DNA of 64,000 nt from NCBI GenBank assembly GCA_022579005.1, contig MU401465.1:196012-260011 (forward strand). Reading direction: 5' to 3'. Positions 1-12,044 of this stretch are shown here, one piece after another (within the stretch, counting starts at the first letter, position 1; each line of letters begins with the position of its first letter). A program made the position numbers and the translations under genes. Origin of the DNA: Poronia punctata (Eukaryota; Ascomycota; Sordariomycetes; Xylariales; Xylariaceae). Below the pieces are notes generated by a model. That model worked only from the letters and a program-made list of their open reading frames with translations, ran no database searches and was not told the origin of the DNA.

Positions 1-1109
1 TCATCTTGTATCATGGAGAAGACCCCTGCTATTTTGTTTTCTTCCATTTTGCATGCATGACAGCAAAGATCGATACGATGCTATGTTGCGCTTTTACCTG
101 AATGGAGAAAAAAGATGCATTCATTAGAACGAAACAAGAATTTAGTACGCCACGTTTTTCATACATGTATGTAAATTACCTGTAGTTCAGGGACGGACGG
201 ATAGTTAGACGAGCTTGTGAGTCGTCGTCCTATCTTGCCGACTCTCTTCCCGGACATCAAGACGATATCTGAAAAATGAAGCTATTCCGGATCATTGTCT
301 CCTCGACACAACGGTCACAACCACGTCTAGTTTAGTGTCAGATATCCGACATCTAAGCGCGAATCCTTACCTTCGTAGTGGGAACAAATGTGTTAAAAGA
401 ATCCATGTCGGTAGGGTTACGGTTTTAACCGCCAACTAAGGAATTAGGCACCTATATCAGAAATGTCTGGGGATTCTAGGCCATTCCTCGCGTATTCCCT
501 TTAGGTAGGTCGATAGCAAGAGTGAAACCCACCTATGTAGTCCAAAGGGCATATGTGAGTAGGTACCTACGTATAGCAGCCAACATGACTGCCAGGCAGT
601 GATAGTGGCGATAACGGGGCAAGGGAGCACCGTGGATAGGGGCATCAAGAAAACATGAGCGGTGAACCCTCCAGCTAGGTACAGAGAAAAGATGGCGTGC
701 GAGAAGGAGGGTCTCGGCGTCGACTTACGGCAGTGCAGCGTTACAGCACGACAGCGCGAGGGTCGGCGCCTCCACGGCCAAGAGTGGGATATCCCGGCGG
801 ACTGGCGCATGAAGCCTTGAATGGAGCTTGGAGAACTTTTTTTTTTCTTTCGCCGTCGCAAGGATTACTGAACAAAGAGGACTCTTTGAGCCGAGGGGTT
901 CTGGGTTTAGAAGCTTTGAAGGGGGAAAAGGGAAGTCATAAGAAATATCAAACTTTATAAAATGGGTCGATATATAAAAAGATGGTAAATCATTACTTCA
1001 AAAATCCAGTCTCTCCATTTCGAATTATCCTCTTTGTTGACTAGTCGGTCGGTTAAAGTGAAATTCAACCGGATTCTTGGGATCGAGCTGATCAAAACAC
1101 AAAAAAGTA
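1..1109. other. Intergenic, no gene supported
   Basis: Mixed-composition sequence without a convincing open frame. ORFs of 87-134 codons exist on both strands around 457-960, but they overlap each other, are rich in Arg/Ser/Pro and show no domain, splice signals or family resemblance. I treat them as chance frames. The A-run at 1101-1106 is the pol III terminator of the neighbouring minus-strand tRNA. Confidence 0.6.
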
Positions 1110-1224
1110 TGACAAGAAGGGGATTCGAACCCCTGCGGATTGCTCCAGTGGCATTTATCGCTATTTACTAGCGCAAGATTTTTGAAACTTGAGACCACCG
1201 CCATAACCACTCGGCCATCTTGCC
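1110..1224 (-). tRNA. tRNA-Leu (anticodon CAA), with 34-nt intron
   Basis: The minus strand folds as a type II tRNA. The 7-bp acceptor is GGCAAGA/TCTTGTC with discriminator A at 1110. The D-arm starts TGGCCGAGTGG, which is also the pol III box A. The anticodon stem is GTGGT/GCCAC, a variable arm is present, and the T-arm AGGGG-TTCGAAT-CCCCT contains box B. The anticodon loop carries CAA followed by G37. Continuity of the anticodon stem requires a 34-nt intron at 1154-1187 directly after G37, the canonical eukaryotic position. The intron contains CTTG, which can pair with the anticodon CAAG, as in intron-containing tRNA-Leu(CAA) precursors. Discriminator A supports Leu rather than Ser. A T6 run (plus-strand A-run 1101-1106) follows as terminator. 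Confidence 0.95.
1154..1187 (-). other. tRNA-Leu(CAA) intron
   Basis: This 34-nt insertion after G37 interrupts the anticodon arm. Removing it restores a 7-nt anticodon loop closed by GTGGT/GCCAC. It would be cut by the tRNA splicing endonuclease (known for eukaryotes). Boundaries come from pairing only. Confidence 0.85.
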
Positions 1225-2625
1225 CATGAGCTCGTATCACGTGCTTCGATGAATTCTGTCGTCGTATGTTGCGTCTTGATCCCGATCCTCGTTGTTGGAT
1301 CGGTACCTGGTAGCATCACAAATCTTGAAAACCAACAAAGGTGCCCAGTCATTGCGACACGATATCTTAAAAGCAGGTACGCGGCGCGGCGTAAAGGTGA
1401 AATGTCCATGTACGATACTACAAGTAAGGTAACTCTACGCGCAAAGGACCAAAAAAATCCAGCAACTCGTATTTATCCGCGGATAGCTCCACAGAATCCC
1501 GCGGGAACGATAATCGGGATTTTCTCTCATGCGGACCTCAGCCTCTATTGCCGTTTTCGAGCAGCGCAATAAAAGAAAAGAAAAACGCAATACCTTAGCC
1601 GCCAAGTTAGTTAGTTTATTTGGGTCGAAAGACTCTGGATATTAGTACTCGTAACAATACGAAGCACTTCAAGAAGGATCCTACGAAATGGTAACCTTAT
1701 CCGTAGAGTTATTTCCTCTCTCTGGGCCTGGCTTTCAACTCTCGGATATCTGGCCGAGAGAGGGGGAGAGAAGGAGAGAAACCCATAAAACTTGTTTAAC
1801 CGAGCAATTGCTAATGCAATCTTGACATCCTTTCCCTTCCCTTTTTTTAATCTCCGAAGCCAATCCCGTCGCGTTTTCCGCTCTAGCACTTTCCCAAAGC
1901 GGGTACCGTGACAACACATTACCCGGTAATAGAGATAGAATGTCTTGTCTATAGACAATCAGGCACCGATTATGATTTCCCTTGCAGCTTTAACTTGTTC
2001 CTGCATACTTGATTGTTTTGCGTATATTTTGTATCAAGGGTATCGTGGACCTTTTCTTGCCGCTTTTAAAGATACCTAGGTAGCTTGTTTGCACATTTTT
2101 AACCTAGGGGGGTCTGTGACTCCTTCCTCGAGCACTGGAGATGACTTTGGTATTCTAACCTCCGTCCTTCTTCGTCTCTTAGACTTTCACAGACGACAAG
2201 TGGTGAAAATACGCCCTACTCTTAGTCCCGGCAGTGCTGGCTGGTGGAGCATCAAGGCTCGGCGACAGCTTGGGCGGCGATGAAGCCGGAGTACTAGAAT
2301 GACCGGCTACCTTTGACGAAACGTCAGTTTTGGTACATGGGACACTTCCACGGATCGGATTATTTGAATCAGCTCTCAACGATTCTTCACCTATTTGACG
2401 AATCATAGAAGCAGACTTGGATATCATGGCCAACACCCTTATAACTCACCGGTTCAATACATTAATTACATGTAGTTGGCGTCCCCCCAAGGGAGAGCAT
2501 ACTTGATAGTACAAATGGTGAGGTCTAAACGCCATGCCATGCATATGTGAACACAAACGCTATGGACCACGGGGGAAAGAGTACGCCCGGGTCGGAAATC
2601 AAAGCGGAATGCCTTTGAAGCCCCC
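1225..2625. other. Intergenic, no gene supported
   Basis: Short overlapping frames only. A Ser/Pro-rich minus-strand frame at 2179-2436 lies just beyond the stop of the TAPT1-family gene and could in principle be an extra exon, because GTAAGG overlaps that stop region. The family normally ends at the Lys-Arg-Ile-Trp seen at 2626, so I do not include it. Confidence 0.5.
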
Positions 2626-5600
2626 TTACCAAATCCGCTTCGCTACCATTTCATACCGGACCACCTTTGCTAATCCGTCATCGACCTTCTCCTTGAACTT
2701 CTCCTGTGTCTTACGTTCTCTCTCGCGCATCCTTGCGAGACCCTCCGGGTCGTCCTCATAGATCCACTTTCTTCTTTCTTCGCCAATTTCCACCGAGCTG
2801 AAGGCACCAACTCGGAGGCCCGGCTGAGAGAAGTTTTCGTGTTCTGCCTTACCAGTTGCTATCGCGTGTTCCTTCAGCTTCATCGTGGCATATCGACGGT
2901 GAGAGTATCGGAGTAGGAGCATGCCAAGGAACAACTTGAAAATCAACAAGACAATCCAAGCGAGGAAGAAGAAAACCACCATGGTAAGCAGCGCAATAAC
3001 GTCGTCCGAAGAGAATTCCCACCGCGATCGGTCGTTGGGCTGCTCATGGGCGTAACCATATACAGCACGGCCTAGTGCATGGCGGATAAGCGTATCGAGC
3101 TGCTCAAAGGCCGCCACCATGGCCGGAGATGAAGGCGTCGACGACTCGACCGATAGCTCCGTTGTTGATGTGGGTATGGGAGATGGGATATGTGTAGAGA
3201 GGAACATGTGATACACCTGGAAAGATGCACGAATAAAGAGAGACGAAAGGGGCAGCAAAGGCAGACCCAACCGCCGCGTGAGGGAGGGAGCCGAGAATGC
3301 CTATAGATGATATCAGTAAAGCCTCGCACCCTAGCCAACAGTCTTGTAGGCACGTCGGTTCATCGCATGGCGGGACATGACTCACATTCGTGTAATAATC
3401 CTTACAGAGAACGTCTAACATCCTCCTATATATTGTCGGTTTGACATTGTTGAACTTGTTGATATAGGCGTGCTTGATCCAGTCCACAATCATCTCCATA
3501 CCGATCACGACAACAAACGGGGAGAGGACCTCGCCCGACCGCAGCCACGATGGCAACACAGTGAAGCTGGCAGGCAAAATAGATGGAGTGTGCAAGGGTC
3601 CAGTCTGACCATCAAATACACTGCCAGCCCCGGGTATAGAGAGCCCACCTACTTCGACTACATTACGCATCCCGATGATAAGTAGGATGATCCAGGTTTG
3701 GAACCGTTCAACCACATCGGAACACGTCAACTGAAATAAGTTCTCTTTTTCAATCTTCTTGAACACGCTGCCCTTGATCTCGACAAACTGGTTCGATATG
3801 AGGAGGGTTAGAAGCGAGTTTGAGTATGAGTTGACTGCCACGTTCAACGTGATGACCTGGTAGAACAAGCACCAAGTGTGAATCACGTTATATATCAGCG
3901 AGAGAACGAACATGCCGAATGGTAGCAGTACTTTCGACCGCCCGGAGCTGTTCCTGGAGAGTGTCTCGGAACTGAAGAGACACTCCAAGATATCTTGTCC
4001 AATAGCCGAAAGCAGTCGATCCGCCACCTGTATTGGAATTAGCATCGGCAGATGGGCGGGTATTAGAGTGGAGACTGTACCTCGAGGATATTGTATATCA
4101 CGTAAAGTTTCATCGACGACTGTGCGCGGATGAAATGGTACATCCGGCTTGCGTCGAGATCCATCAAAGCGATAGAACTGCAAATGAGAATGGCCCCTTG
4201 GAGAAGATCGGCCTTATGATACGATGTGAGGCTCGAGGGCATCGATTTCGTTCTACGATGTCGAAAATGCCCCGGCCTAGGCATCACATGCTTTGGGGGA
4301 TGAAATACTCCATTGGAATTCGGCCGTTGCTGTTCTCCTAGTGAAGAAGCGGGCGTATCAGATACCTTGCGATGTCTGTTGGCTCCCTTACTTTTTGCGT
4401 TCGAACTGCTGCGCCTGGGTCGACTTTGGCTTCTCTCGTTCTCGTCGTGTGCCTGGTTATGGTTGGTACCGGAAGGAACGCGGGACGACCACGCACCACG
4501 GCGTCCTCTTCGCCACAGACGACCTATCCCCGACCAGACAAAGGCCACCATCCACCGCACCTCTTTCCAGATGACATACAGCCACCATCGGACAAGAACG
4601 CCGAGGGCAGAAACAAACCGCATCGGCAAGATGGTGAAGGTATATAACCAAGCATCGAGACAGGCCAGAGTCCCAAAATACATTATCTGTTCTAGGTAGG
4701 GCGGAAGTAGCAAGGCATTCTTCAACCGCTCAAATTTGACGGCACTGGATTCGTATGGCGTATCTACTGGTTGAGCATGGTGTATGTACAATGGGCTGGG
4801 CCGCTGCCCCGCCAATTCAAGTTGTAGGTGCGTCGGGAGTGACATGGGCGGCAACGGAATCGTAGGGAGTATAGGTGACGAGGAACGCGGCTCCGAAGGT
4901 TCTGTTGCTTGGGACAAGCCTGCCTTTGAACTGGTTTGAGTAGGTCCGGGTAGTCCATTGATGTTCAATGGAGTTGGCCGAGGCGGCGGGTTCGAGGAGT
5001 TTCGCCTGTTGAAAGCTGGCCCTGGCCCAGAGCTGCTCGGGGGTGGCCTTCTGTCGATCGGAGGGGTAGAAAGAGTCCGCATCGATGGGGACGGACGCTG
5101 GAAATCGGCCGCTGTACGGCGGAAATTCTTGCTGGTTTCGAGCGAGCTATTGGACGCCACCCTGCTGAGAGTTGGCTTTTTCCCATCTTGAAGTTGTTCC
5201 GCCATAGAAGGAATGGTCTCGGCAACGCCTGCCGATAAGGGGTATTCACCTCCGCTTGGTTTTCTTGCTGTGGTCGTGACAACAGCAACCGGAAGTGAGT
5301 CTGGAGAGGATGCTAGGGCTTGCATCTGGGAAGCCGAGAGCTTCCTAATGCTCGAGCTAGACTGCGTGCGTGATTTGGCCATTCCACCGGTATGTTGCTG
5401 CTCAGACTGTGGTTTCGCCGAGCCGTCCCCCTGGGGTGACAGTGGGCCACCCTCGATGCTCGGTCCGTCAAGGCTCGGTCCGTCAAGGCTCGGTCCGTCA
5501 AGGCTCGGTCCGTCAAGGGGCAAGCCGGGACGGTTCATCGCGCCCAAGCTTCCTGGTTTGCCAATGGCTTGCTCGACTTTAAAGGTATCCGGAATATTGG

Positions 5601-5811
5601 AGACGGGGGCCCCGGTTGGTGTACTATCGAAGTCGGGGAATGGGTCGGTCGGGGGTGTAGGACATTGTGTCGAAAGCCGCCTTGCCTCTACCCTAACATC
5701 GTCTCGTCCCTTATTTTGCTCCTTGGTTGGAGAGTTAACATGCCCTCCACCAATTTCTCTTTCTCCTCCTCTCCCGTGTCGCCCTCTCTCCCTAGACAAC
5801 CGGCCCGGCAT
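2626..5811 (-). CDS. TAPT1/Emp65-family (DUF747) multi-pass membrane protein, 3 exons
   Basis: Coding exons are 4081-5811, 3386-4027 and 2626-3300, joined in phase 0 to give about 1015 residues. Intron 1 (4028-4080) runs GTACAG...ACAG and intron 2 (3301-3385) runs GTGAGT...TATAG. The ATG at 5811 is the first after an in-frame TAA. The N-terminal ~400 residues are disordered, Ser/Pro-rich and contain four LDGPS repeats. The conserved C-terminal half holds the family block around KLYVIYNILE-VADRLLSAIGQD (split exactly by intron 1), several hydrophobic helices such as FGMFVLSLIYNVIHTW and WIILLIIGMRNVVEV, and a short charged tail ending KRIW. Known members (yeast Emp65, vertebrate TAPT1) are ER/secretory membrane proteins; Emp65 works with a SUN-domain protein in protein quality control. 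Function here is inferred from family only. It is larger than the animal protein because of the fungal N-terminal extension. Confidence 0.9.
5461..5518. repeat. 15-bp minisatellite inside the TAPT1-family gene (about 4 copies)
   Basis: The unit cggtccgtcaaggct repeats head to tail with almost no divergence. On the coding minus strand it encodes LDGPS repeated in the disordered N-terminal region. The period is a multiple of 3, so copy-number change would keep the frame. Confidence 0.9.
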
Positions 5812-6115
5812 CGTTCGATCCTCACGTTAGGAAATTCGTAGTGGACAGTGTTGAGAACATCCTTGGCTTAGGTTCCTATCTTGAACCGTCGGCTAAGAAT
5901 GTCGTCGGATCCTAAGGCACGGACAGGTAATTGGTATCGTTAGCAATTGATTGGCCATGAAACAGCTACAAAAGCTCATGATCCAAGATCGCAATGCCTG
6001 CAGGCTGATAATGCAGGTACGTACAAAGGTTACGCGGTCACTGGTCGGTCAGGCAATTGACCAGAAGGTCGCAAGGGCATAACGCAATGAGGACCGTTTT
6101 AGTAGTTAATGTTAA
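5812..6115. other. Intergenic between TAPT1-family gene and retrotransposon
   Basis: This is presumably the promoter and 5' UTR of the minus-strand TAPT1-family gene. Base composition is normal until about 6100, where it changes abruptly to the AT-saturated element. Confidence 0.6.
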
Positions 6116-6117
6116 AC

Positions 6118-6308
6118 TGTAGTATATAAGGTATACTTTAAAGTACTAAGTCCCCTTATATTAACTTATAACATTACTAAAAAAGTAAGTACTATTATAG
6201 TGTAGGTTAAAGATTAATTTACTATAATATATAATAATCCTTTTTATAATACTTAACTTTACTTTATATTTTTATATTAAAACTAATAGTTTGTTTTATA
6301 ATATAATA
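6118..6308 (-). repeat. 3' LTR of the copia element
   Basis: This is 191 bp and matches 11854-12044 along its whole length. About 16 differences are visible and every one is a transition (C/T or G/A), many in CpA/TpG context, which is the RIP signature. On the plus strand the LTR runs TGTAG...ATAATA; the partner ends AACA, giving TGT...ACA termini once RIP changes are discounted. Confidence 0.9.
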
Positions 6309-6789
6309 CCTTGCTTTAAACGTAATTTTAATATACTTTAATTATAAAGTAACTTGTTATTTTAACTATTTTTATATAAAAACCTTTATACTTTTTTTTT
6401 ACTACTTTGTTAAAAGAAGTAGAAAGTATAAAGTAAAAAAGCAACAGTTTTTAACTTACTTTTTTTTTATTATTAATTTTTTATTAAGTTTTTTAATACT
6501 TATTATATTTTTTTAGTATTTAAAAGTTACTTTTAGCAAGGCTTTAGTGCTAATATTTACTAAATTAAAGTCTTTTAATACCTATTTAGTTATAATTAAT
6601 TTTTTTTTTTTTAGTTTTTATATTTTATAATATTAAATTTAAATGTATTTTGTTTATTTATAATATATTAAGTTGTTAGCTAATTATTTTGCTTTATTAT
6701 TATTAACATATATTTATATAAAGCGTTTTTTATTAAAAGTAATTTTAAGCTTGTTTAAAAGTTATTATAAGTAAACTTTTTTTAATGCT

Positions 6790-7470
6790 GTGCTAAAAAG
6801 TGCTATATATTTAGATTTATAGCTAAATATAGCTACTAATAATTATTTTTATAATTTTTAGCTAATAGCTATGCTTGCTATTATAAAAATATAGTATTTA
6901 GTTAATATATTATTAGTTTTATTTTTTTTATATTTTGCATTTATAAACTTTTTAAGTATTAAGTTATTTTTATTAAGTTTAAGTTTAAAGTTAGCGCTTT
7001 TAGCAAAATATTATAATATATTTTTTTTTACTTTAAAGTATTGCTAAGTAAAGTTAATAAGAAAACAGCTAAGCTTTAATACTAAGTATGCAATATTAAG
7101 TTAAGTACTAACTATAGCGTATATAAGTAAGCTAATTATTTTTTAATATTTTTTTTTTATTATAGTATTATAGTAATTGTTGCTTGCTAGGACTAAGGTC
7201 TTTTTAAGGTTTATTAGTATAGTTTTAGTACATATGTTAGTTAAAAAAAGCGTTTAATAACTTATTAAATATATAATGTTTAAGTAAGCTATATTTTTTG
7301 TTTTTTGTAGTTTTAATATATTTTTATACTTAAAAAGTATTTATATTAGCTTATATTAGTAATTTTAAATTTATTTACTAGTTATTTTTTAACTTTTGCT
7401 ACTTTACTTTTATTTTTTTTAAAAATTAGTATATTGTTAATATAAACAACTAATATAAGCTTTTTTTTAA
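6790..7470 (-). pseudogene. Relic of copia reverse transcriptase and RNase H
   Basis: Minus-strand reading from 7459 gives LILVVYINNILIF, the copia RT active-site motif YVDD with both Asp codons read as Asn (7433-7444). It continues through FKITNIS...YKYFLSIKIY and IQLT-TLYI--VIKRFF, which follow the copia block after YVDD (FxMTDLG, YFLGIxI, LSQxxYI). Further along, around 6800-6870, LLVAIFSYKSKYIAL matches the RNase H block (VALSSTEAEYIAL) with a Glu turned to Lys. Several in-frame TAA/TAG codons occur. Only the copia family assignment is claimed; no functional protein can be made. Confidence 0.85.
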
Positions 7471-10400
7471 AAAATAAAGCTTTGTTTAGCTTTAACTATA
7501 TTTATTTTAATTTTTATAAGTAGTTAAAAAATAGGTTATACTAAATTTTTAGTAATTGTTTAAAGCTATAAAGCGCTTTTTATAGTTTATATATTTTTTT
7601 AAGTTTTTAAAAACTAAGTAGAAAATATATATAAACGTTTATATTTATATTTTTATATAAAAAAGCAGTTTTAACGTTTAGTTAGTTATATTTTTAATTA
7701 AAAATAGCTATAAAAGTAAATAGTACTTTATAGGTTTTTTATTAAATAACAAATATAAAAGTTGCGCTATAGTTAATTTTATATTTTTATTTAAAGCCTT
7801 TTGCTACTTAGCATGCTTTATAATGTAAAATAACGTTACTAAGCTTTAATTTTACTTTATATACTTATTTTTTTAATAAAATATATAAAAAGTTGTTATA
7901 GTTAATTAAGTTTTAAGTTTTATTGTTTATAATAAAATTAACTTTGTTTTTTATTACTTTTATTTAGTATTTTTACTTAAGTAACTTTATAGCTTTTATA
8001 TAGCTTTTTAGTTTATTTATTATAGCTGCTAAAAAAGCTTTGTTTTTTAAAATAGCATTATAGTATATTATAATATTAAAATTTTTAATATTTTTAAAGG
8101 TAATTTTTAACTAAATAAGTATTAAAGTGTTAGTATAGTTGTTTAATTTGCTAATTTGCTAATTTACGTTTTTTAAAAAAGCTTATTTTTATAGTGCTGT
8201 TTTTAGCTTTAATAGTGCTATAGTTTAAGTTATTGCTATATTGCTTTTTAGTGTTTTAAATAGCTTTATAAAGTAAGCTTAAACTATTAAGAGTTTTTTA
8301 AGTAGTTTTTTAATTAACTTATTTAAAAAAAGCTAGTTTTTAAATTATAGTGCTGCGTTTTTTGCTTTAATTTAAAAGGCTAGCTTTTTAAATAATAACT
8401 ATTTATTAATAAAAATTGTTAAGTACTTAGCTAAGTATATATAATATAGTACTATTTTAGCATATAATAAAGTAAAAAAGTTAAAACTTAATAGTAAAAG
8501 TATAAAGTTTTTAAAACTTATTATTATGTTTTTATTAAACAATACTTTTTTAGCTTATTTTATTACTTTAGTTATTATATTTTATAAATAATAAATATTG
8601 TTAGCGTTATATTTAACTAGTATTATTATTTTAGCTTAGTTATTTAGCTTTTTTAAATAAGTTTTTTTAAAAACTAACTTATAAGCTTAAGTGCTAAGTT
8701 GTTTTTAGTAAGTAGTATTTAGTTTTTTTTTAGTTTATATTTTAAATAGTAATATGTTGTTTAATATACTATTTAAAATACGCTGCTAAATTTATATAGC
8801 AGCTTTAAATATTTTGCTTTAAAGTTTAAAAAGTAGTTTTAAGTTTATTATAATAGCTTATACTAAGCCTTAAAAAGTGCAGTATAAACGTTTAACTAAA
8901 CTAGCTTGCTTATGCTAATAAAGTGCTATAAACTTTTATTATACTTTTTGTTTATTAAAAAAGCTTATAATTATTTTGTTATTAAATTTGCTACTATTAT
9001 TTATTTTATAAAATTATACTTTTTAGCTAGTTTATACTTTTACTTACTTAATATTAGTTTTAATAAAGTATTTAGCGTTTAATTTATAATAAAGTAAATA
9101 TAATTATAAAAAACGTGTTATATTATTAAGTACTAGTAAGTAGTATTGCTTGTTTATTAACGTAAAGGGTATTATAAGGCTACTAAGGTCTATATATTAT
9201 TTTGTACTTTATTAAGCTAATTGTAGCACTTTAGTATAATTGTTTTTTGCAATACTTTTTGCTAGTTAATATGCTTTATAAGTAATATTATTATAATTGT
9301 TTATAACTTAGATTTTTTATACTAAGGCTACTTTTTAGCAATTTTTAAAGTTAACATATTTTAAGTATTAATATAGTAGTATAAGTAATACTATAAGTAT
9401 AGTACTTAAAGTTATAAAAGCTATAAGTAAAAAACTAGTAGTAAGTAGCTTTTATAGCTTTAAAGTAATTGTAATAAAGTAATTAAAAAAGTAAAATTTA
9501 TTATAAAAGTAACTATGTATAATTAAAGTTTTATATTTAAGCTTGTTTAAAAAGTTAAAAAGTACTTAAGCTTTAAACTTATTTTATTAAAAAGTAAAGT
9601 TGTTTTATATAGTAAAAGTGCTAATAAAAATAAGATTTAGTTTTATATAAAAAATAAAGAGTACGTTTTATAGTATAATAAGTTAAATATTGTTTTTTTA
9701 TTAGACTACTAAGTTAACGCTTTTAGTACTTAGTACTATTGCTTTTGCTTTTACTTTTTTTATTTTAAAAAAATTTAAAAAAAGATTATATTTATTAAAT
9801 ATTTAGTTTTTATAGCAAATATGCATTAAAGCTTTTATATTAAATAGCTAGTTTAAGTATTTAGCAGTTAAAAGTTTTATAAGAATTTTAAGTATTATTG
9901 TTAAAATATTTATAAAAAAAGTAATAGTATATGCTTTATTATTGCTTAGTAATAAAAAAGCATTTTATTAATTGCTAGCTAAGTAGTTTATTGCTTTGTT
10001 TTAGTTTATATAGTAGCTTTTTAAGTTAACGTTATTAAGCAAGTTATTAAGAGAACCGTTTAAAATGTTTAAATATAGTAATTAGCTATTTTAATAATAA
10101 GCTGCTTTAAGCAGCTATTATTGTTTATTTTTGTTTTTTAAAGTATAGCATTTATTATTGCTATAGTTTTTGTGCTTAGTGCTAATTTATTTATATAAAA
10201 AGTAAACTTTTTAATATAAGCTAAAATACTTTATAAGCTTAAGTTTTTTAATAAATAATTTAGTAAAGGTATGTAGTTACTAACTACTTTAGCTATGCTT
10301 AAACTTTTATTGCTTAGTAAAGTAAACTTTATTATTTATATATGTATTTTTAAAGTAGTATATAAATATTATTAAAGTATTTTATTTTATATTGCTAGCA

Positions 10401-11853
10401 AGTTTAATTTAGTAGTTTTATACTTTAAATATAAGGTTTTTTAATATAATAAGAATATTTATGTTAACTTTTATAATAGTATAGCTTATTATTATTAAGG
10501 TTTTTTAGTTATTAAAAATATTTTTTAAATTTGCAAAGTACTATAGTTGCTTTAGTTTATTTAAAATTTTTTAAGTTAACTATAAAAAGTTAAAAGCTTA
10601 ATAGTTATTTACTTAATGCTTATTATATTTATTAATTCTTTTTATTTAAGGTAGTAATTTTTTTAATAAAGTATAAAAGATATTTAAAAGGTAGTTTGCA
10701 CTTTATTATTAGTAGTAAGTTGCTAGGAATTAGTATATTATAAAAGCATTTGTTTTATTGTTAATGTCTTGTTTTTATTAAATAATAGTATTAAGTTTGC
10801 TTTTAATTTTAGCAAGTAAGTAATTGTTTATAGTTTGCTAATATATGTATTATTTAATATAAATATTTTAAATGTTAATAAGGAAGTTGTTTTTAAAGTT
10901 TGCAAGTTTTTTAAAAGTACTATTAAGAATGTTTTTAATACCTTTTTTAAAGGCTGCATTTTATAGTGCAGTATTAAAGTTATTTTAGTTAAAACTGCTA
11001 TCTTTTAGCTTAGAAATATTGTTAAAGCTAGCTTTTAATTTTATTAGTTTTAATAATTATATTTTAACATTATAGTTGTTTAAGTTAAGCTGCTTAGGCT
11101 TTTTTGCTTTATATTATAACATAGCTTTAGTAAAGTTAAAAGTATTATTTTTTTATATTAAAAATATAAAAAAAAAAACGTAAGTTTTTTTTACTATGCA
11201 TATAAGTAAATTTTTATTGTTATTATTTTTTAAAAAAAGTGTTTTAGTGTTTTTAATAGTTTAATTTACTAGTTTTTTTAGTTTATTTTTTTGTAAGTAT
11301 TAAAAGCGCAAAGCAGTTAAAAAACGCTGTTGTACTAAGAAGCTAGCAGCTATAAGATTTTTTAAAAAAAGGTTGCTAAAACTTGTAATTTTTTGCTTTT
11401 TTTTTTTTTTAGCGTTAGTTATTGCTAATATTAGCAAAAAGAAATTTTATATTTAATTTTTTTTGCTTTAATAAAGGTTTAATTTTAGATCTTATAAGTA
11501 AAAATAAATTTTATAAAAAATTTTAGATTTTTTATAGGTTTGTAGTAATAACTATTAAGCTATTATAAATTATTTTGCTATTAAGCATGCTATTAAATAT
11601 GTTATTAAAGTAGGCTTAAAAAAAATTTGCTAATAAAAAGTGTTTTTTTAGTTAACTTTTATTAAAAAGGTTTATTAACTTTAGTAAAAGTTTATAACTT
11701 TATATTAAAAGTTTTAACTTTATTTTAAAGGTTTTATATAACTTTATAATATAAAGGTTTTTTATACGTTAATAGTGCTAGCAGCTATAATAAAAGTGCT
11801 AAGTACCTAGGTTTTAGTTATATAGCTAAACCTAGGCTTATAACCTATTAAAC

Positions 11854-12044
11854 TATAGTATATAAAGTATACTTTAAAGTACTAAGTTCTTTTATATTAA
11901 CTTATAACATTACTAAAAAAGTAAGTACTATTATAGTATAAGTTAAAGATTAATCTATTATAATACATAATAATCCTTTTTATAATATTTAACTTTACTT
12001 TATATTTTTGTACTAAAACTAACAGTTTGTTTTATAATGTAACA
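11854..12044 (-). repeat. 5' LTR of the copia element
   Basis: The 191-bp partner of 6118-6308, ending GTAACA on the plus strand, so its transcription-sense start is TGTTAC. The sequence just inside it on the minus strand (AGGTTATAAGCC) sits where a primer-binding site should be, but it is too altered to assign a tRNA primer. Confidence 0.9.

Larger units (their letters stand above)
6116..12044 (-). mobile_element. RIP-degraded Ty1/copia LTR retrotransposon, about 5.9 kb
   Basis: Two collinear 191-bp direct repeats bound an extremely AT-rich interior that lacks any long ORF. Minus-strand translation of the left third recovers degenerate reverse transcriptase followed downstream by RNase H, both close to the left LTR. 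That order and position is Ty1/copia (RT-RH last), not gypsy. The element therefore runs right to left, with 5' LTR at 11854-12044 and 3' LTR at 6118-6308. Frames are broken by TAA/TAG where Gln or Trp would be expected, and catalytic Asp codons read Asn, as C-to-T change on both strands predicts. GTTAA at 6111-6115 and 12045-12049 may be the target-site duplication. With that choice the LTR would begin AC before the canonical TGT, so the exact edge is uncertain by 2 bp. It is non-autonomous and dead. Confidence 0.9.

Noticed and set aside
457..960. Overlapping 134- and 87-codon frames on opposite strands
   Set aside because: They overlap each other, have no domain, no splice consensus and unnatural Arg/Ser-rich composition.
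1611..1958. 115-codon minus-strand frame
   Set aside because: No recognisable motif, basic low-quality composition, and an overlapping frame of similar length. Judged random.
2179..2436. Ser/Pro-rich minus frame as a fourth exon of the TAPT1-family gene
   Set aside because: The gene already ends with the family's usual C-terminus at 2626; no clear acceptor in phase was found.
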